Positions 16,304 to 27,355 of a stretch of 64,000 bases of DNA are shown here, piece by piece. Both the position numbers and the translations under genes were made by a program. The stretch is taken from the NCBI GenBank assembly GCA_029211145.1, contig JARGEQ010000104.1, positions 1-64,000 on the forward strand. The letters are read 5' to 3'. Origin of the DNA: Marinimicrococcus flavescens (GTDB taxonomy: Bacteria; Pseudomonadota; Alphaproteobacteria; Geminicoccales; Geminicoccaceae). Within the stretch, counting starts at the first letter, position 1. Every line of letters starts with the position of its first letter. The notes beneath the pieces are model-generated. The model did not search any database. It was not told the DNA's origin and saw only the letters and a program-made list of their open reading frames with translations.

Positions 16304-17298
16304 GCAATCATTCCTTGGGAAAAATACCATTCGGCCGTGCGGCGCAGGCCTTCGTCAAGCTCCACCTTGGGAGCATAGCCTACCAGCCGCCGCGCCTTCT
16401 CGCTCGAGAACGCCCGCGACTTGGTGAAGAAGTCGCAGCGCCGGCGATGCAAAGGCGGCTCGATGCCGAACGGCCGGCAGACCGTCTCGCACAGGACGGC
16501 GGCGGCCAGCAGCGGCGGCAGCGGCAGGCGGCCCCGGGGCGGCGGCACGTCGACGGCACGCGCCACCGAGGTCACGAGCTCGTTGAGGGTCGTGTAGCGG
16601 GGGCCGGTGAGGATGAAGGTCTCGCCCACGGCCGCCGGATGCTCGCCGAGCAGCACGATCCCGTCGGCCAGGTCCTCGACGAAGGTGAGATGGTAGAAGA
16701 TCTCGCCCTTGCCGAACATGCGGAACGTGCGGTTGCGGATCGTCCTGAAGAGCTTGAGGAACCGGGTGTCGCGCGGCCCGTAGATGCCGGCCGGCCGGAA
16801 GCAGGACACCTCGAGGCCCCTGGCGGCATACTCGGCGACCAGCCGCTCGCTCTCGACCTTGCTCGTCTGGTAGGCGTCGCCGGGGTTGAAGGGGGCCTCC
16901 TCGTCGGCGACCCCCTCGACGTCGCCATGGACACCCACCGTGCTGCAGTGGACCACGCGCGCGCCATGGCGCAGCGCCGCGTCCAGCACGTTGGCGGTGC
17001 CGCCGGCATTGACCTGGTGATAGACCTCGTCGCCGAACTTCGCCTCCCGGTAGAGCGCGCCGATGTGGAAGACATGGCTGCAGCCCTCGGTCGCGCGGGC
17101 GACGGCCGCCGCGTCGCGCAGATCGCCGATGGCGATCTCGTAGCCCAGCTCGGCCAGCGGCCCTGCCTTGGCGGCGTCGCGTACCAGCGTCCTCACCTTG
17201 TACTGCTTTCGCGCCAGTGCTTCGGCCACATACCAGCCGGTAAAGCCTGTAGCGCCGGTGACCAGTGCCGTGGGTTGCTGCGAGGGGGGAAGGGACAT
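16300..17298 (-). CDS. NAD-dependent epimerase/dehydratase family protein
   Basis: 332 residues. Extended SDR: NAD fold TGATGFTGWYV (15-25), GDLRD, catalytic Ser119 in CSTVGVHGD, Tyr143 and Lys147 in DAYQTSK, and substrate-region FRPAGIYGPRD. The HpnA/dihydroflavonol-reductase-like flavour (VTGATGFTG, FHIGALYREAKF) is seen in hopanoid and sugar loci. The ATG at 17298 has GGGAAGGG upstream. It heads a two-gene operon with the flippase-like protein and is divergent from the HxHxH gene, so it probably modifies a sugar or lipid head group in the same pathway. Confidence 0.85.
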   Translation of the reverse strand: MSLPPSQQPTALVTGATGFTGWYVAEALARKQYKVRTLVRDAAKAGPLAELGYEIAIGDLRDAAAVARATEGCSHVFHIGALYREAKFGDEVYHQVNAGGTANVLDAALRHGARVVHCSTVGVHGDVEGVADEEAPFNPGDAYQTSKVESERLVAEYAARGLEVSCFRPAGIYGPRDTRFLKLFRTIRNRTFRMFGKGEIFYHLTFVEDLADGIVLLGEHPAAVGETFILTGPRYTTLNELVTSVARAVDVPPPRGRLPLPPLLAAAVLCETVCRPFGIEPPLHRRRCDFFTKSRAFSSEKARRLVGYAPKVELDEGLRRTAEWYFSQGMIA

Positions 17299-17633
17299 GG
17301 CGGCCTTCTTGGATGAACGGACTGGCTTGAATGAACGGACGGGTACCCGCGAGGTTCGATCTCGGTGCCCCAGATCATGACGTTCGGGCAACACCAGGCC
17401 AACAACCCTGGCACCATGATACTGCGCCCCAGAGGATGCTGTTCAGCCTCGGGTAGCTCCATGCTAGCAAAAACACAGTGGCGTGGTCGGCCCGGCTCCG
17501 CCACGCTCGGGGAGACCGCAGGCAGGAAGTGCCGGCGCGGTCGAGAAAGGTTAATGGAGCCGCATGATGTCCGACGTCCAACATCCGTCGGGCTGCGGCA
17601 TGAAATTCTTCGGCAGAGGGTCTGCACGTTACA
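17299..17633. promoter_or_regulatory. Divergent control region with an 18-bp tandem repeat
   Basis: No gene is supported. Next to the epimerase start are two adjacent 18-bp copies, CTTGGATGAACGGACTGG (17308-17325) and CTTGAATGAACGGACGGG (17326-17343), 3 mismatches apart. They fall in the epimerase 5' untranslated region and could be an operator or a slipped duplication. Promoters for both directions must lie here, but no clear consensus pair was seen. Confidence 0.4.
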
Positions 17634-18509
17634 ATGACGTTACCTGCGGGGGAAACTCTCGTGAGCCTCGGGGAACGGCGTGAAGAGGGTGATGCTGTCG
17701 ATCGACGGGCCGTGCCGCAAGAGCGGCGCGTGACCGTAGCGGTCGACGCTCACGTTCATCTGCACCCGGTCTTCGACCGCCGTCGCTTTCTCGACGCGGC
17801 CATCGCGAACGCGGCCGAAAGCGGTCTCCCGCTCGGCCCCGTCTGGCTTCTGCTCACCGAGATCGCCGGCGTGCATGCCTTCCGCGAGCTGGCCGACCAG
17901 CCACCGCAGGGCTGGCGCGGCGAGCTGCGGCCGGATGGACGGACGCTCGAGCTGCGCCGCGCGGACGGCGCCACGGTCCTCGTGACCGCCGGCCGGCAGG
18001 TGCAGGTCGCAGGCGGGCTCGAGCTGCTGGCCCTGGGCACCGACGACGACATCCCCGACGGCATTGCCATGAGCGAGGCCATAGAGCGGGCACTGGCCGC
18101 CGATGCGCTGCCCGTCGTGCCCTGGGGTTTCGGCAAGTGGTGGGGCCGCCGCGGTCGGCTGCTCGAGGCGCTGCTCGACAGCCCCCAGGGCGCCTCCGTG
18201 TTCCTCGGGGACAATGGCGGCAGGGCCGCGTTCATCGCGACCCCGGGCCAGTTCGAGCGGGTCGAGCGGAACGGACGGCGGGTGCTGCCTGGCAGCGACC
18301 CCCTGCCGTTCGCCCGGCAGGTCGAGCGGGTGGCAAGCTACGGTCTGCACCTCGAGATCGACCCTTTCCAGCCTGCTCCGTTCGCCGCCCTCAAGGCCCG
18401 GCTCCTCGATCCGCAAGCGAAGGTGAGCATTTATGGGACGCGCGCGGGGGCCATTTCATTCCTCCGCGACCAGGTCGCAATGCAGTTGTACAAGCGGAGG
18501 CAGGCATGA
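17634..18509 (+). CDS. Uncharacterised HxHxH protein (PHP/amidohydrolase-like N-terminus)
   Basis: 291 residues from ATG 17634; a GTG at 17661 has a better ribosome site (GGGGGAA) and would give 282. Near the start sits VAVDAHVHLHP (His40, His42, His44), like the first metal-binding strand of PHP or amidohydrolase proteins. Further on are VVPWGFGKWWGRRG and VFLGDNGGR, and EIDPFQPAPF near the end, which could supply more ligands. The chain is acid and short for an amidohydrolase. It is coupled (ATGA) to the glycosyltransferase gene. I do not recognise a characterised homologue; metal-dependent hydrolase is a guess from the motif. Confidence 0.65.
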   Translation: MTLPAGETLVSLGERREEGDAVDRRAVPQERRVTVAVDAHVHLHPVFDRRRFLDAAIANAAESGLPLGPVWLLLTEIAGVHAFRELADQPPQGWRGELRPDGRTLELRRADGATVLVTAGRQVQVAGGLELLALGTDDDIPDGIAMSEAIERALAADALPVVPWGFGKWWGRRGRLLEALLDSPQGASVFLGDNGGRAAFIATPGQFERVERNGRRVLPGSDPLPFARQVERVASYGLHLEIDPFQPAPFAALKARLLDPQAKVSIYGTRAGAISFLRDQVAMQLYKRRQA

Positions 18510-19693
18510 GCAGCCGTCCCCGGGCTCTGGTGGTGGCGCCGCAGCCGTTCTTCGCGCCCCGCGGCACGCCCTTCTCGGTCTACTACCGCACCCTGATCAC
18601 CGCCCAGGAAGGCTACGAGGTCGACCTGCTGTGCTATGGCCGCGGCGAGGATGTCGATCTGCCGGGGATCCGGATCGTGCGGATCCCGGCCATGTCGTGG
18701 CTCGGCCCGATCAAGATCGGCCCATCGGCCGCCAAGCTGTTCCTCGACATTTTCATCTTCGCCTACTCCCTCTGGCTGCTGTCGACGCGCCGCTACGCCT
18801 TCGTGCATGCACACGAGGAGAGCGTGTTCTTCCTGCGCTTCATGAAGCCGATCTTCGGCTTCAAGCTGATCTACGACATGCATTCGAGCCTGCCGGAGCA
18901 GTTGCGCAACTACAAGTTCACCGAGTCGAGGCTCATCATCGGCGCGTTCGAATGGCTCGAGCGGACCTGCCTCAAGGCGGCCGACGCGGTGATCACGATC
19001 TGCCCGGAGCTGGCCCACTACGCCCGGGCGCAGATGCCCGATCCCAGCCGCCACGAGCTGATCGAGAACTCGATCTTCGAGGATGTGAAGCTGGCGCGCC
19101 CGAAGCGCGGCGAGGCACCCGAGACCATCGAGATGCCGATGCCGAGCAACCGTCGCGTTGTCCTCTATGCCGGCACGTTCGAGGCCTATCAGGGGCTCGA
19201 CATCCTGATCCCCGCCTTCGCCGAGGTGAAGCGGGCAGTGCCCGACGCCTTCCTGCTGATGGTGGGCGGCTCGCCGGCACAGGTCGAGCGCTACCGGACC
19301 CTGGCCGCCAGCCACGAGATCGAGCCCGACGACATCGCCTTTACCGGCAGCGTGCCGCCGACCGTGGCTCGGCGCTACACCAAGGCCGCCGACGTCCTGG
19401 TCTCGCCGCGCTCCTCGGGCAGCAACACGCCCTTGAAGATCTACGAGCAGCTCGCCTCGGGCGTGCCGCTGGTCGCGACCTCGATCCTCTCGCATACCCA
19501 GGTTCTCGACGAGAAGGTCTGCTTCCTGGCCGAGCCGGAGCCGCGTTCATTCGCTGCCGGCATGATCCGGGCCCTGACCGACGAGATCGGGCGTGCAAGG
19601 GTGAGTGCCGGGGCCCTGCAGCGCTACCGCGAGCAGTACAGCCGGCCGATCTACGAGACCAAGATGCGCCGTGTCCTGGCCATGGTCGCCTGA
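18506..19693 (+). CDS. GT4-family glycosyltransferase
   Basis: 395 residues, GT-B fold. N-terminal acceptor half begins ALVVAPQPFFAPRGTPFSVY. The C-terminal nucleotide-sugar half has VVLYAGTFEAYQGLDILI (about 212-229), FTGSVPP and the donor-binding region RSSGSNTPLKIYEQLASGVP with the conserved Glu of the E-x7-E type. It should transfer a sugar from an NDP donor to a lipid or protein-linked acceptor at the inner membrane face. Its ATG overlaps the preceding stop by four bases, and asnB follows 13 bases later. Confidence 0.9.
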   Translation: MSSRPRALVVAPQPFFAPRGTPFSVYYRTLITAQEGYEVDLLCYGRGEDVDLPGIRIVRIPAMSWLGPIKIGPSAAKLFLDIFIFAYSLWLLSTRRYAFVHAHEESVFFLRFMKPIFGFKLIYDMHSSLPEQLRNYKFTESRLIIGAFEWLERTCLKAADAVITICPELAHYARAQMPDPSRHELIENSIFEDVKLARPKRGEAPETIEMPMPSNRRVVLYAGTFEAYQGLDILIPAFAEVKRAVPDAFLLMVGGSPAQVERYRTLAASHEIEPDDIAFTGSVPPTVARRYTKAADVLVSPRSSGSNTPLKIYEQLASGVPLVATSILSHTQVLDEKVCFLAEPEPRSFAAGMIRALTDEIGRARVSAGALQRYREQYSRPIYETKMRRVLAMVA

Positions 19694-19706
19694 GGAAAAT
19701 ACCAGC

Positions 19707-21580
<1,874 letters not shown>

Positions 21581-21584
<4 letters not shown>

Positions 21585-22765
21585 CGGGCATGGCAGGCTT
21601 CGATGTCGTGGTGGTGGGCGGCGGTGTGCTCGGCCTGTGCACCGCCGCCGAGGCCGCGCGCAGCGGGCGGCGCACGCTCCTGGTCGAGCGCGGCGCGGAG
21701 CTGGCCGGCGAGACTTCGGCGGCCTGGTTCCGCCTGCTCCATGGCGGCCTGCGCTATCTCCAGCGGCTCGATCTCGTCCGTCACCGCAAGTCGATCGCCG
21801 CCCGCGCCCACTGGCTGCGCCGCTATCCCGCGCTGATCGAGCCGCTGCCCTGCCTGATGCCGCTTTATGGCCGCGGCCTCAAGCGGCCCTTGCCGTTCCG
21901 CGGCGCCTTCGCGCTCGACGCGCTGCTCGCCCTCGACCGCAACCGCGGCGTGCCCGCCGGCCGCCATCTGCCGCGCGGCCGGGTCCTGTCGCCGGCCGAG
22001 ACGAGGGAGCGCTTTCCCGGCGTGAAGCCGGGCGGGCTCCAGGGTGCCGCCCTGTGGCACGACGCGGTGGTACGCAACGACCGGGCGCTGATCGCCGCCC
22101 TGGCCGAGGAGGCGGTGGCCGCCGGCGTCGAGATCCGTACCGGCACGAGTATCGACCGGCTGGCGGTGGACAGCGGCAGGGTGCGCGGCGTCGCTGCGGC
22201 GTGCGGCTGGCACGAGGCCGCCGACGCGGTGGTTCTCGCCGCCGGCCCATGGAGCCGGAGCCTCGCCGCCCGCTTCGATCGCGACCTCGCCGAGCTGTTC
22301 CGCCCGTCGCTGGCCTTCAACCTTCTCCTCGACCGGCCGCCGCCCGCCGATGCCGGGCTGGCTGTTCAGGCCTCGCGGCCGGATGCGCCGGTGCTGTTCG
22401 TCTACCCGCTCGACGGCGGCACCTATGCCGGCACCTGGCATCTGCCCTGGCCGGGCGCCGTCGCCCGGCCGGTGCCGGACGACGCCTCCATCGCGGCATT
22501 CCTGGCCGATCTCAACGACGCTTTGCCCGGCCTCGGGGCCGGGCTGCGGCATGTGCGGCGGGTCATGGCGGGATTGTTGCCGGCAGCGCGTGACGGCTCG
22601 GCCGATCTCGCCGACCGTCCGGTGCTGATCGAGCATGCCGCGCATGGCGGCCCGAAGGGCCTGATCAGCGCCGTCGACGTCAAGTTCACCACGGCCCCCA
22701 TGCTCGCCGCGCGTATCGTCGCCAGCCTCGCCCGCCAGCAGGAGGCGCCGGCCCGCGGCCGATGA
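21581..22765 (+). CDS. FAD-dependent oxidoreductase, GlpD/DAO family
   Basis: 394 residues. FAD-binding VVVVGGGVLGLCTAAEAARS (about 8-27), then LLHGGLRYLQRLDLVRHRKS, very like glycerol-3-phosphate dehydrogenase, and VVLAAGPWS for the second FAD contact. It lacks the C-terminal cap domain of GlpD (about 500 residues). It should oxidise a glycerol-phosphate-like or amino substrate using FAD. GTG at 21581 overlaps the asnB stop; an ATG at 21590 is the alternative. Together with the FkbH-like enzyme it hints at a C3 (glycerol/glycerate) unit in the pathway product. Confidence 0.83.
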
Positions 22766-22959
22766 CGTGGCAGGACCGGGGCGCCGCACTGCGGACACCC
22801 CGGCAAGCGCCCACCAGTGGCCCCCCGGCAGCGAAGGCGCTACAGGAGACTCCTGCCGGCCTGGCGCGGCACGCGCCCGACGGGGCCGCCGCCGTCGATC
22901 CGCGCCGCGAGGCGGGGAGGGCGGGGTGAGAACGCACGACGATAGGGAGGGGCCAGACC

Positions 22960-24162
22960 ATGCCGTCAGGGCGCCATTTTCTGCAGATACCGGGTCCGAC
23001 CAATGTGCCCGACCGGGTGCTGCGGGCGATCGACCGGCCGACCATCGATCACCGCGGGCCGGAGTTCCAAAAGCTGGGCCAGGAGGTGCTGGCCGGCATC
23101 AAGGAGATCTTCCAGACCCGCCAGCCGGTGATCATCTACCCGGCCTCGGGCACCGGGGCCTGGGAGGCGGCCCTGGTCAACACGCTCTCGCCCGGCGACC
23201 GGGTGCTGATGAGCGAGACCGGCCATTTCGCCAGCCTGTGGCAGCAGATGGCGGGCCGGCTGGGCCTCGAGGTGGAGCTAATTCCCGGCGACTGGCGCCA
23301 CGGCGCCGACCCGCAGGAAATCGAGGCCCGCCTCGCTGGCGACCGCTCCCACGCCATCAAGGCCGTCTGCGTGGTCCACAACGAGACCTCCACCGGCGTC
23401 ACCTCGCGGATCCCCGAGATCCGCCGGGCGATCGACCGGACCGGCCATCCGGCGCTCTTCCTGGTCGATACGATCAGCTCGCTGGGCTCGATCGACTACC
23501 GCCACGACGAGTGGGGCGTCGATGTCACCGTGTCGGGCTCGCAGAAGGGCCTGATGCTGCCGCCCGGCCTGTCCTTCAACGCGGTGAGCGAGAAGGCGCT
23601 GTCAGCCTCGCGGACGGCGCGCCTGCCGCGCTCCTTCTGGAACTGGGAGGAGATGCTGGCTGCCAACGCCACCGGGTTCTTCCCCTACACGCCGGCCACG
23701 AACCTCCTCTACGGCCTCAAGGAGGCCATCGCGATGCTGCTCGAGGAGGGTCTGCCGGCCGTGTTCGCGCGCCACGAGCGCCATGCCGAGGCGACGCGGC
23801 GGGCGGTGCGGGGCTGGGGGCTCGAGATCCTCTGCGCCGATCCGCGCGAATACAGCGCCGCGCTCACCACGGTGATGATGCCCGAGGGCCATGACGCCGA
23901 CGCGCTGCGCAAGGCGATCCTCGAGAATTTCGACATGTCGCTGGGCGCCGGCCTGACCAGGCTCAAGGGCAGGGTCTTCCGGATCGGCCATCTGGGCCAT
24001 TTCAACGATCTCATGCTCTGCGGCACCCTCAGCGGGGTCGAGATGGGCCTGAGGCTGGCCGGCGTGCCGCACCAAGCTGGCGGCGTCCAGGCGGCTCTCG
24101 ACCATCTGGCCGGAAGCGCCCCGGCTGACGAGCCGGATCAGCGGCAGCGGCGAACGGCCTGA
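22960..24162 (+). CDS. Serine-glyoxylate aminotransferase-type PLP enzyme
   Basis: 400 residues, class V aminotransferase. PGPTNVP start motif (11-17), DHRGPEF, the PLP contact region YPASGTGAWEA, and the Schiff-base Lys196 in SGSQKGLMLPPG. The bacterial SGAT pattern (glyoxylate plus serine to glycine plus hydroxypyruvate) is close, but alanine or aspartate donors occur in the family. ATG 22960 follows GGGAGGGG. It converges on the operon of the hydratase-like protein and glyoxylate carboligase, both concerned with glyoxylate-derived C3 compounds. The preceding 194 bases show no gene. Confidence 0.88.
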   Translation: MPSGRHFLQIPGPTNVPDRVLRAIDRPTIDHRGPEFQKLGQEVLAGIKEIFQTRQPVIIYPASGTGAWEAALVNTLSPGDRVLMSETGHFASLWQQMAGRLGLEVELIPGDWRHGADPQEIEARLAGDRSHAIKAVCVVHNETSTGVTSRIPEIRRAIDRTGHPALFLVDTISSLGSIDYRHDEWGVDVTVSGSQKGLMLPPGLSFNAVSEKALSASRTARLPRSFWNWEEMLAANATGFFPYTPATNLLYGLKEAIAMLLEEGLPAVFARHERHAEATRRAVRGWGLEILCADPREYSAALTTVMMPEGHDADALRKAILENFDMSLGAGLTRLKGRVFRIGHLGHFNDLMLCGTLSGVEMGLRLAGVPHQAGGVQAALDHLAGSAPADEPDQRQRRTA

Positions 24163-24174
24163 GGAGCGCCCGCC

Positions 24175-24200
24175 CTGAGCGGTCCCCCGGGGCCGCTCAG
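24175..24200. terminator. Hairpin between convergent operons
   Basis: CTGAGCGG (24175-24182) pairs with CCGCTCAG (24193-24200) around a C/G-rich loop. It sits between the aminotransferase and the hydratase-like gene and overlaps the latter's stop codon. Confidence 0.55.
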
Positions 24201-24952
24201 CGCGGGAACTGCACCGAGACCTCGCCCAGCCCGTCGAGCAGCGCCTCGATCCTCGCACCCGGCTCGACCCAACGCAGGCCGGTGAGCGAGCCGGTGGTCA
24301 CGATCTGGCCGCGGCGCAGGCCGCCGAGCTCCCGGCCGGCACTTCCCGCCAGCCAGGCCACGAGGCGCATGAGGTCGCCCGCCGGGTTGCCGCCGCGGCC
24401 CTCGGCCACCGTGGCGCCGTCGATCACGAGGCGCACCGGCTGCGTCAGCGGGTCGACTTCCCGCCAGTCGGCACGCGGCGCGCCCACCACCAGCCCGCCA
24501 TTGAGCTGGAAGTCGGTGAGCTTCCAGAACGGCTCGCCGTCGAGCGGGGGTGCCAGCCGCGTGTCCACCACCTCGATGGCCGGCATCACGGCGTCGATCG
24601 CCGCCGCCACCTCCTCGCGCGTCCAGGGCTCGCTCCGCGCCGGAAGATCCCGGCCGATCCTGTAGGCGATCTCCACCTCCACGCCCAGCCGGTGAAAGCC
24701 GGCGGCGGGCAGGACGGCGGGCGAGGCATGGACCAGATGGATCGGCGCCATGCCGGGCTCGGCTTCCGGCGAGGCAGCGCCCACCTTCCAGGCCGCCACC
24801 TTGCCCAGCTCTCCGCTCACCAGGCGCTGGATCGCGTAGGCGTCGGCGGCGCTTGCGGGTGCGGGAAGATTTTCTGCCGGAGCGAGCGGCAGCCTGCTGC
24901 GGCGCGCCTCGAGCAGCAGGTCGGCGATCTTCCGGGCATCCTGGGCGAGCAC
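24197..24952 (-). CDS. 2-keto-4-pentenoate hydratase/fumarylacetoacetase-fold protein
   Basis: 251 residues, matching MhpD/DmpE-type hydratases and related small FAH proteins. Metal-site acids are in GVEVEIAYRIGRDLP (about 100-114) and AIEVVDTRL (about 135), with KLTDFQLNGGLVVG and a C-terminal GDLMRLVAWLA region. These enzymes act on 2-oxo acids (hydration, decarboxylation or tautomerisation). The start is GTG 24952 preceded by GAGGAAC. It follows gcl by 47 bases on the same strand, so a role in 2-oxo or tartronate-semialdehyde handling is possible; aromatic meta-cleavage partners are absent. Confidence 0.78.
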   Translation of the reverse strand: MLAQDARKIADLLLEARRSRLPLAPAENLPAPASAADAYAIQRLVSGELGKVAAWKVGAASPEAEPGMAPIHLVHASPAVLPAAGFHRLGVEVEIAYRIGRDLPARSEPWTREEVAAAIDAVMPAIEVVDTRLAPPLDGEPFWKLTDFQLNGGLVVGAPRADWREVDPLTQPVRLVIDGATVAEGRGGNPAGDLMRLVAWLAGSAGRELGGLRRGQIVTTGSLTGLRWVEPGARIEALLDGLGEVSVQFPR

Positions 24953-24999
24953 GGGCGTTCCTCGGCGAGGGCTGCAGAATCTTGGCTGGTGCGGACGGC

Positions 25000-26841
25000 C
25001 TAGCGCGAATCGCCGGCCGGATCCACGGGCCTCGCAACAGGCGCTGCGGCCGGCTGCGTCTGCAGCACCGAGCCCGAGGAGTCCTCGAGCGTCAGGGAGG
25101 GGTCGAGGCAGAGGATCTCCTCGAACTCGGTGACGTTGTGGATCTCGGTGCCCATGGCGATGTTGGTGACGCGCTCGAGGATGAACTCGAGCACCACCGG
25201 CACCTGGTGCTCCTTCATCAGCGCCCGCGCCCGGGCGAAGGCCTCCTTGAACTCGTTGGGACTCTTCACCCGGATGGCCTTGCACCCCAGCCCCTCGGCC
25301 ACCGCCACATGGTCGACCCCGTAGCTGCCCGTCTCCGGACTGTTGATGTTCTCGAAGGCGAGGCTGACCTCGAAATCCATGGAAAAGCCGCGCTGCGCCT
25401 GGCGGATCAGGCCGAGATAGGAGTTGTTCACCACCACGTGCAGGTAGGGCAGCCGGTGCTGCGCGCCCACCGCCAGCTCCTCGATGAGGAACTGGAAGTC
25501 GTAGTCGCCGGAGAGCGCCACGATCTCGCGGTCGGGATCGGCGGCGCGCACGCCTAGCGCCGCCGGCAGCGTCCAGCCCAGGGGCCCCGCCTGGCCGCAA
25601 TTGATCCAGTTGCGCGGCCGGTAGACGTGCAGGAACTGGGCGCCGGCGATCTGCGAGAGGCCGATCGTGCTCACATAGCAGGTGTCGCGCCCGAACTCCT
25701 GGTTCATCTCCTGATAGACGCGCTGGGGCTTGAGCGGCACCTGGTCGAAATGGCTGCGGCGCAGCATGTGCTCCTTGCGGTGCAGGCAGTCGGCGGCCCA
25801 GGCGCTGCGGTCGGCGAGCTTTCCGGCGGCCTTCCACTCCGTCGCGACCTCGACGAACAGCTCCAGCGCCGCCTTGGCATCCGAGGCGATGCCGAGGTCG
25901 GGATTGAACACGCGGCCGATCTGGGTGGGCTCGATGTCGACATGCACGAACCGGCGGCCCTCGGTGTAGCTCTCGATCGAGCCCGTATGCCGGTTGGCCC
26001 AGCGATTGCCGATGCCCAGCACGAAATCGGACTTGAGGAAGGTCCGGTTGCCGTAGCGGTGGCTGGTCTGCAGCCCGACCATGCCGGCCATGAGCCTGTG
26101 GTCGTCGGGAATCGCACCCCAGCCCATGAGGGTCGGGATCACCGGCACGCCCAGGAGCTCGGCGAGCTCCACGAGAAGCTCCGAGGCATCCGCGTTGATG
26201 ATGCCGCCGCCGGCCACGATCAGCGGCCGCTCGCTGCCGTTGAGCATCGCCAGCGCCTTCTCGACCTGGCGGCGGCTGGCCTTCGGCTTGAAGGCGGCCA
26301 ACGGCTCGTAGGTATCGATGTCGAACTCTATCAGGGCGGTCTGCACGTCGACCGGCAGGTCCACCAGCACCGGGCCCGGCCGGCCCGAGCGCATGACGTG
26401 AAAGGCCTGCTGCAGCACCCGCGGCACGAGGCCGGGCTCCCTGACGGTGACGGCCCATTTGGTGACCGGCCGGGCGATCGCCTCGATGTCGACCGCCTGG
26501 AAATCCTCCTTGTGCAGCTTGGCGCGCGGCGCCTGGCCGGTGATGCACAGGATCGGGACCGAATCGGCGATGGCCGCATAGAGGCCGGTGATCATGTCGG
26601 TGCCGGCCGGCCCCGAGGTGCCGAGGCACAGGCCGATATTGCCCGCCACCGCGCGGCTGTAGCCGTCGGCCATGTGGGAGGCGCCCTCGACGTGCCGCGC
26701 CAGGATGTGGCGGATCCTGCCATGGGCGCGCATCGCTGCATAAAGCGGGTTGATCGCCGCCCCCGGCACGCCGAAGGCCACGCTCACACCTTCCTTCTCC
26801 AGAACCCGTACCGCCGCTTCCACCGCCGTCATCATCGCCAT
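25000..26841 (-). CDS. gcl: Glyoxylate carboligase (tartronate-semialdehyde synthase)
   Basis: 613 residues, thiamine-diphosphate enzyme joining two glyoxylates to tartronate semialdehyde plus CO2. Domain order: PYR (1-170), FAD/central (190-350), PP (370-560) with [12 protein letters not shown] and [11 protein letters not shown] diagnostic feature is [13 protein letters not shown]: residue 51 is Val where other family members have the catalytic Glu, exactly as in E. coli Gcl. ATG at 26841 has GGGAGG at good distance; the upstream ATG-rich start MAMM offers close alternatives. hyi and glxR, usual partners, are not in the window. Confidence 0.95.
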   Translation of the reverse strand: MAMMTAVEAAVRVLEKEGVSVAFGVPGAAINPLYAAMRAHGRIRHILARHVEGASHMADGYSRAVAGNIGLCLGTSGPAGTDMITGLYAAIADSVPILCITGQAPRAKLHKEDFQAVDIEAIARPVTKWAVTVREPGLVPRVLQQAFHVMRSGRPGPVLVDLPVDVQTALIEFDIDTYEPLAAFKPKASRRQVEKALAMLNGSERPLIVAGGGIINADASELLVELAELLGVPVIPTLMGWGAIPDDHRLMAGMVGLQTSHRYGNRTFLKSDFVLGIGNRWANRHTGSIESYTEGRRFVHVDIEPTQIGRVFNPDLGIASDAKAALELFVEVATEWKAAGKLADRSAWAADCLHRKEHMLRRSHFDQVPLKPQRVYQEMNQEFGRDTCYVSTIGLSQIAGAQFLHVYRPRNWINCGQAGPLGWTLPAALGVRAADPDREIVALSGDYDFQFLIEELAVGAQHRLPYLHVVVNNSYLGLIRQAQRGFSMDFEVSLAFENINSPETGSYGVDHVAVAEGLGCKAIRVKSPNEFKEAFARARALMKEHQVPVVLEFILERVTNIAMGTEIHNVTEFEEILCLDPSLTLEDSSGSVLQTQPAAAPVARPVDPAGDSR

Positions 26842-27355
26842 GACGCAACCTCCCAAGCTCGCTCATTGAAGAATACGAGCCGAGGGCAGCGGCGCAACGC
26901 ACTTCAAAAACCCCGCCACGATGTGGAAGCACCGAGGATTTCGCGGCCATGCCAGATACTTGGCGCAACCTGCGGATAAAAATCGGGCGGCTTCGCCCGG
27001 CCCGGCCGGCCCGCAGGTCGATCGGGCCTCTCGACGGTGCCGTGCCACGACGCTTCGTCCCACGATGCGGCGCTCCTCCGATAATCTGTCCGTTGCACCT
27101 TTGTCATAAGTCTCCTTCTGCACGTTTTTGCGCCCACGGATGGTAGGAAGCGGCGGCGCGCCACGCAATCTCCTCCCGGAGCCGGATCAACGGCTTGCAT
27201 CCACGACGACACGAGGCGATCCTTCGGCCATCGCCAAGCGCGGACGGATCCGGCGGACGGGCGGCTGAAAGGACGCTCGTCCCCGGCGTGCGCGCCAATT
27301 CGTCGGTCAATCAATCGGGGCGCCGCCGCGCGCGCCTCGGGACAGGAGGCTATCG
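26842..27355. other. Long divergent intergenic region, gcl versus TRAP operon
   Basis: About 510 bases with only one weak coding candidate (26904-27107, minus). It must contain promoters for gcl and dctP. The A/T-richer stretch around 27090-27130 is the most promoter-like. No operator symmetry was recognised. Confidence 0.4.
26904..27107 (-). CDS. Possible small protein, unknown function
   Basis: 67 codons from an ATG with a strong AAGGAG four bases upstream (MTKVQRTDYRRSAASWDEAS...). The product is basic, without a membrane segment or known motif, and rich in Arg, Pro and Trp. The strong ribosome site is the only support; in GC-rich DNA an open frame this short is expected by chance. It lies in the gcl leader, so a regulatory leader peptide is conceivable but speculative. 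Confidence 0.25.
   Translation of the reverse strand: MTKVQRTDYRRSAASWDEASWHGTVERPDRPAGRPGRAKPPDFYPQVAPSIWHGREILGASTSWRGF

Noticed and set aside
22766..22959. Small gene between the FAD oxidase and the aminotransferase
   Set aside because: Only short open frames without ribosome sites; the oxidase frame ends cleanly and the aminotransferase has its own GGGAGGGG.
24197..26968. Single 923-codon minus-strand gene
   Set aside because: Only the last 251 codons are protein-like; the rest is gcl read in a wrong frame.
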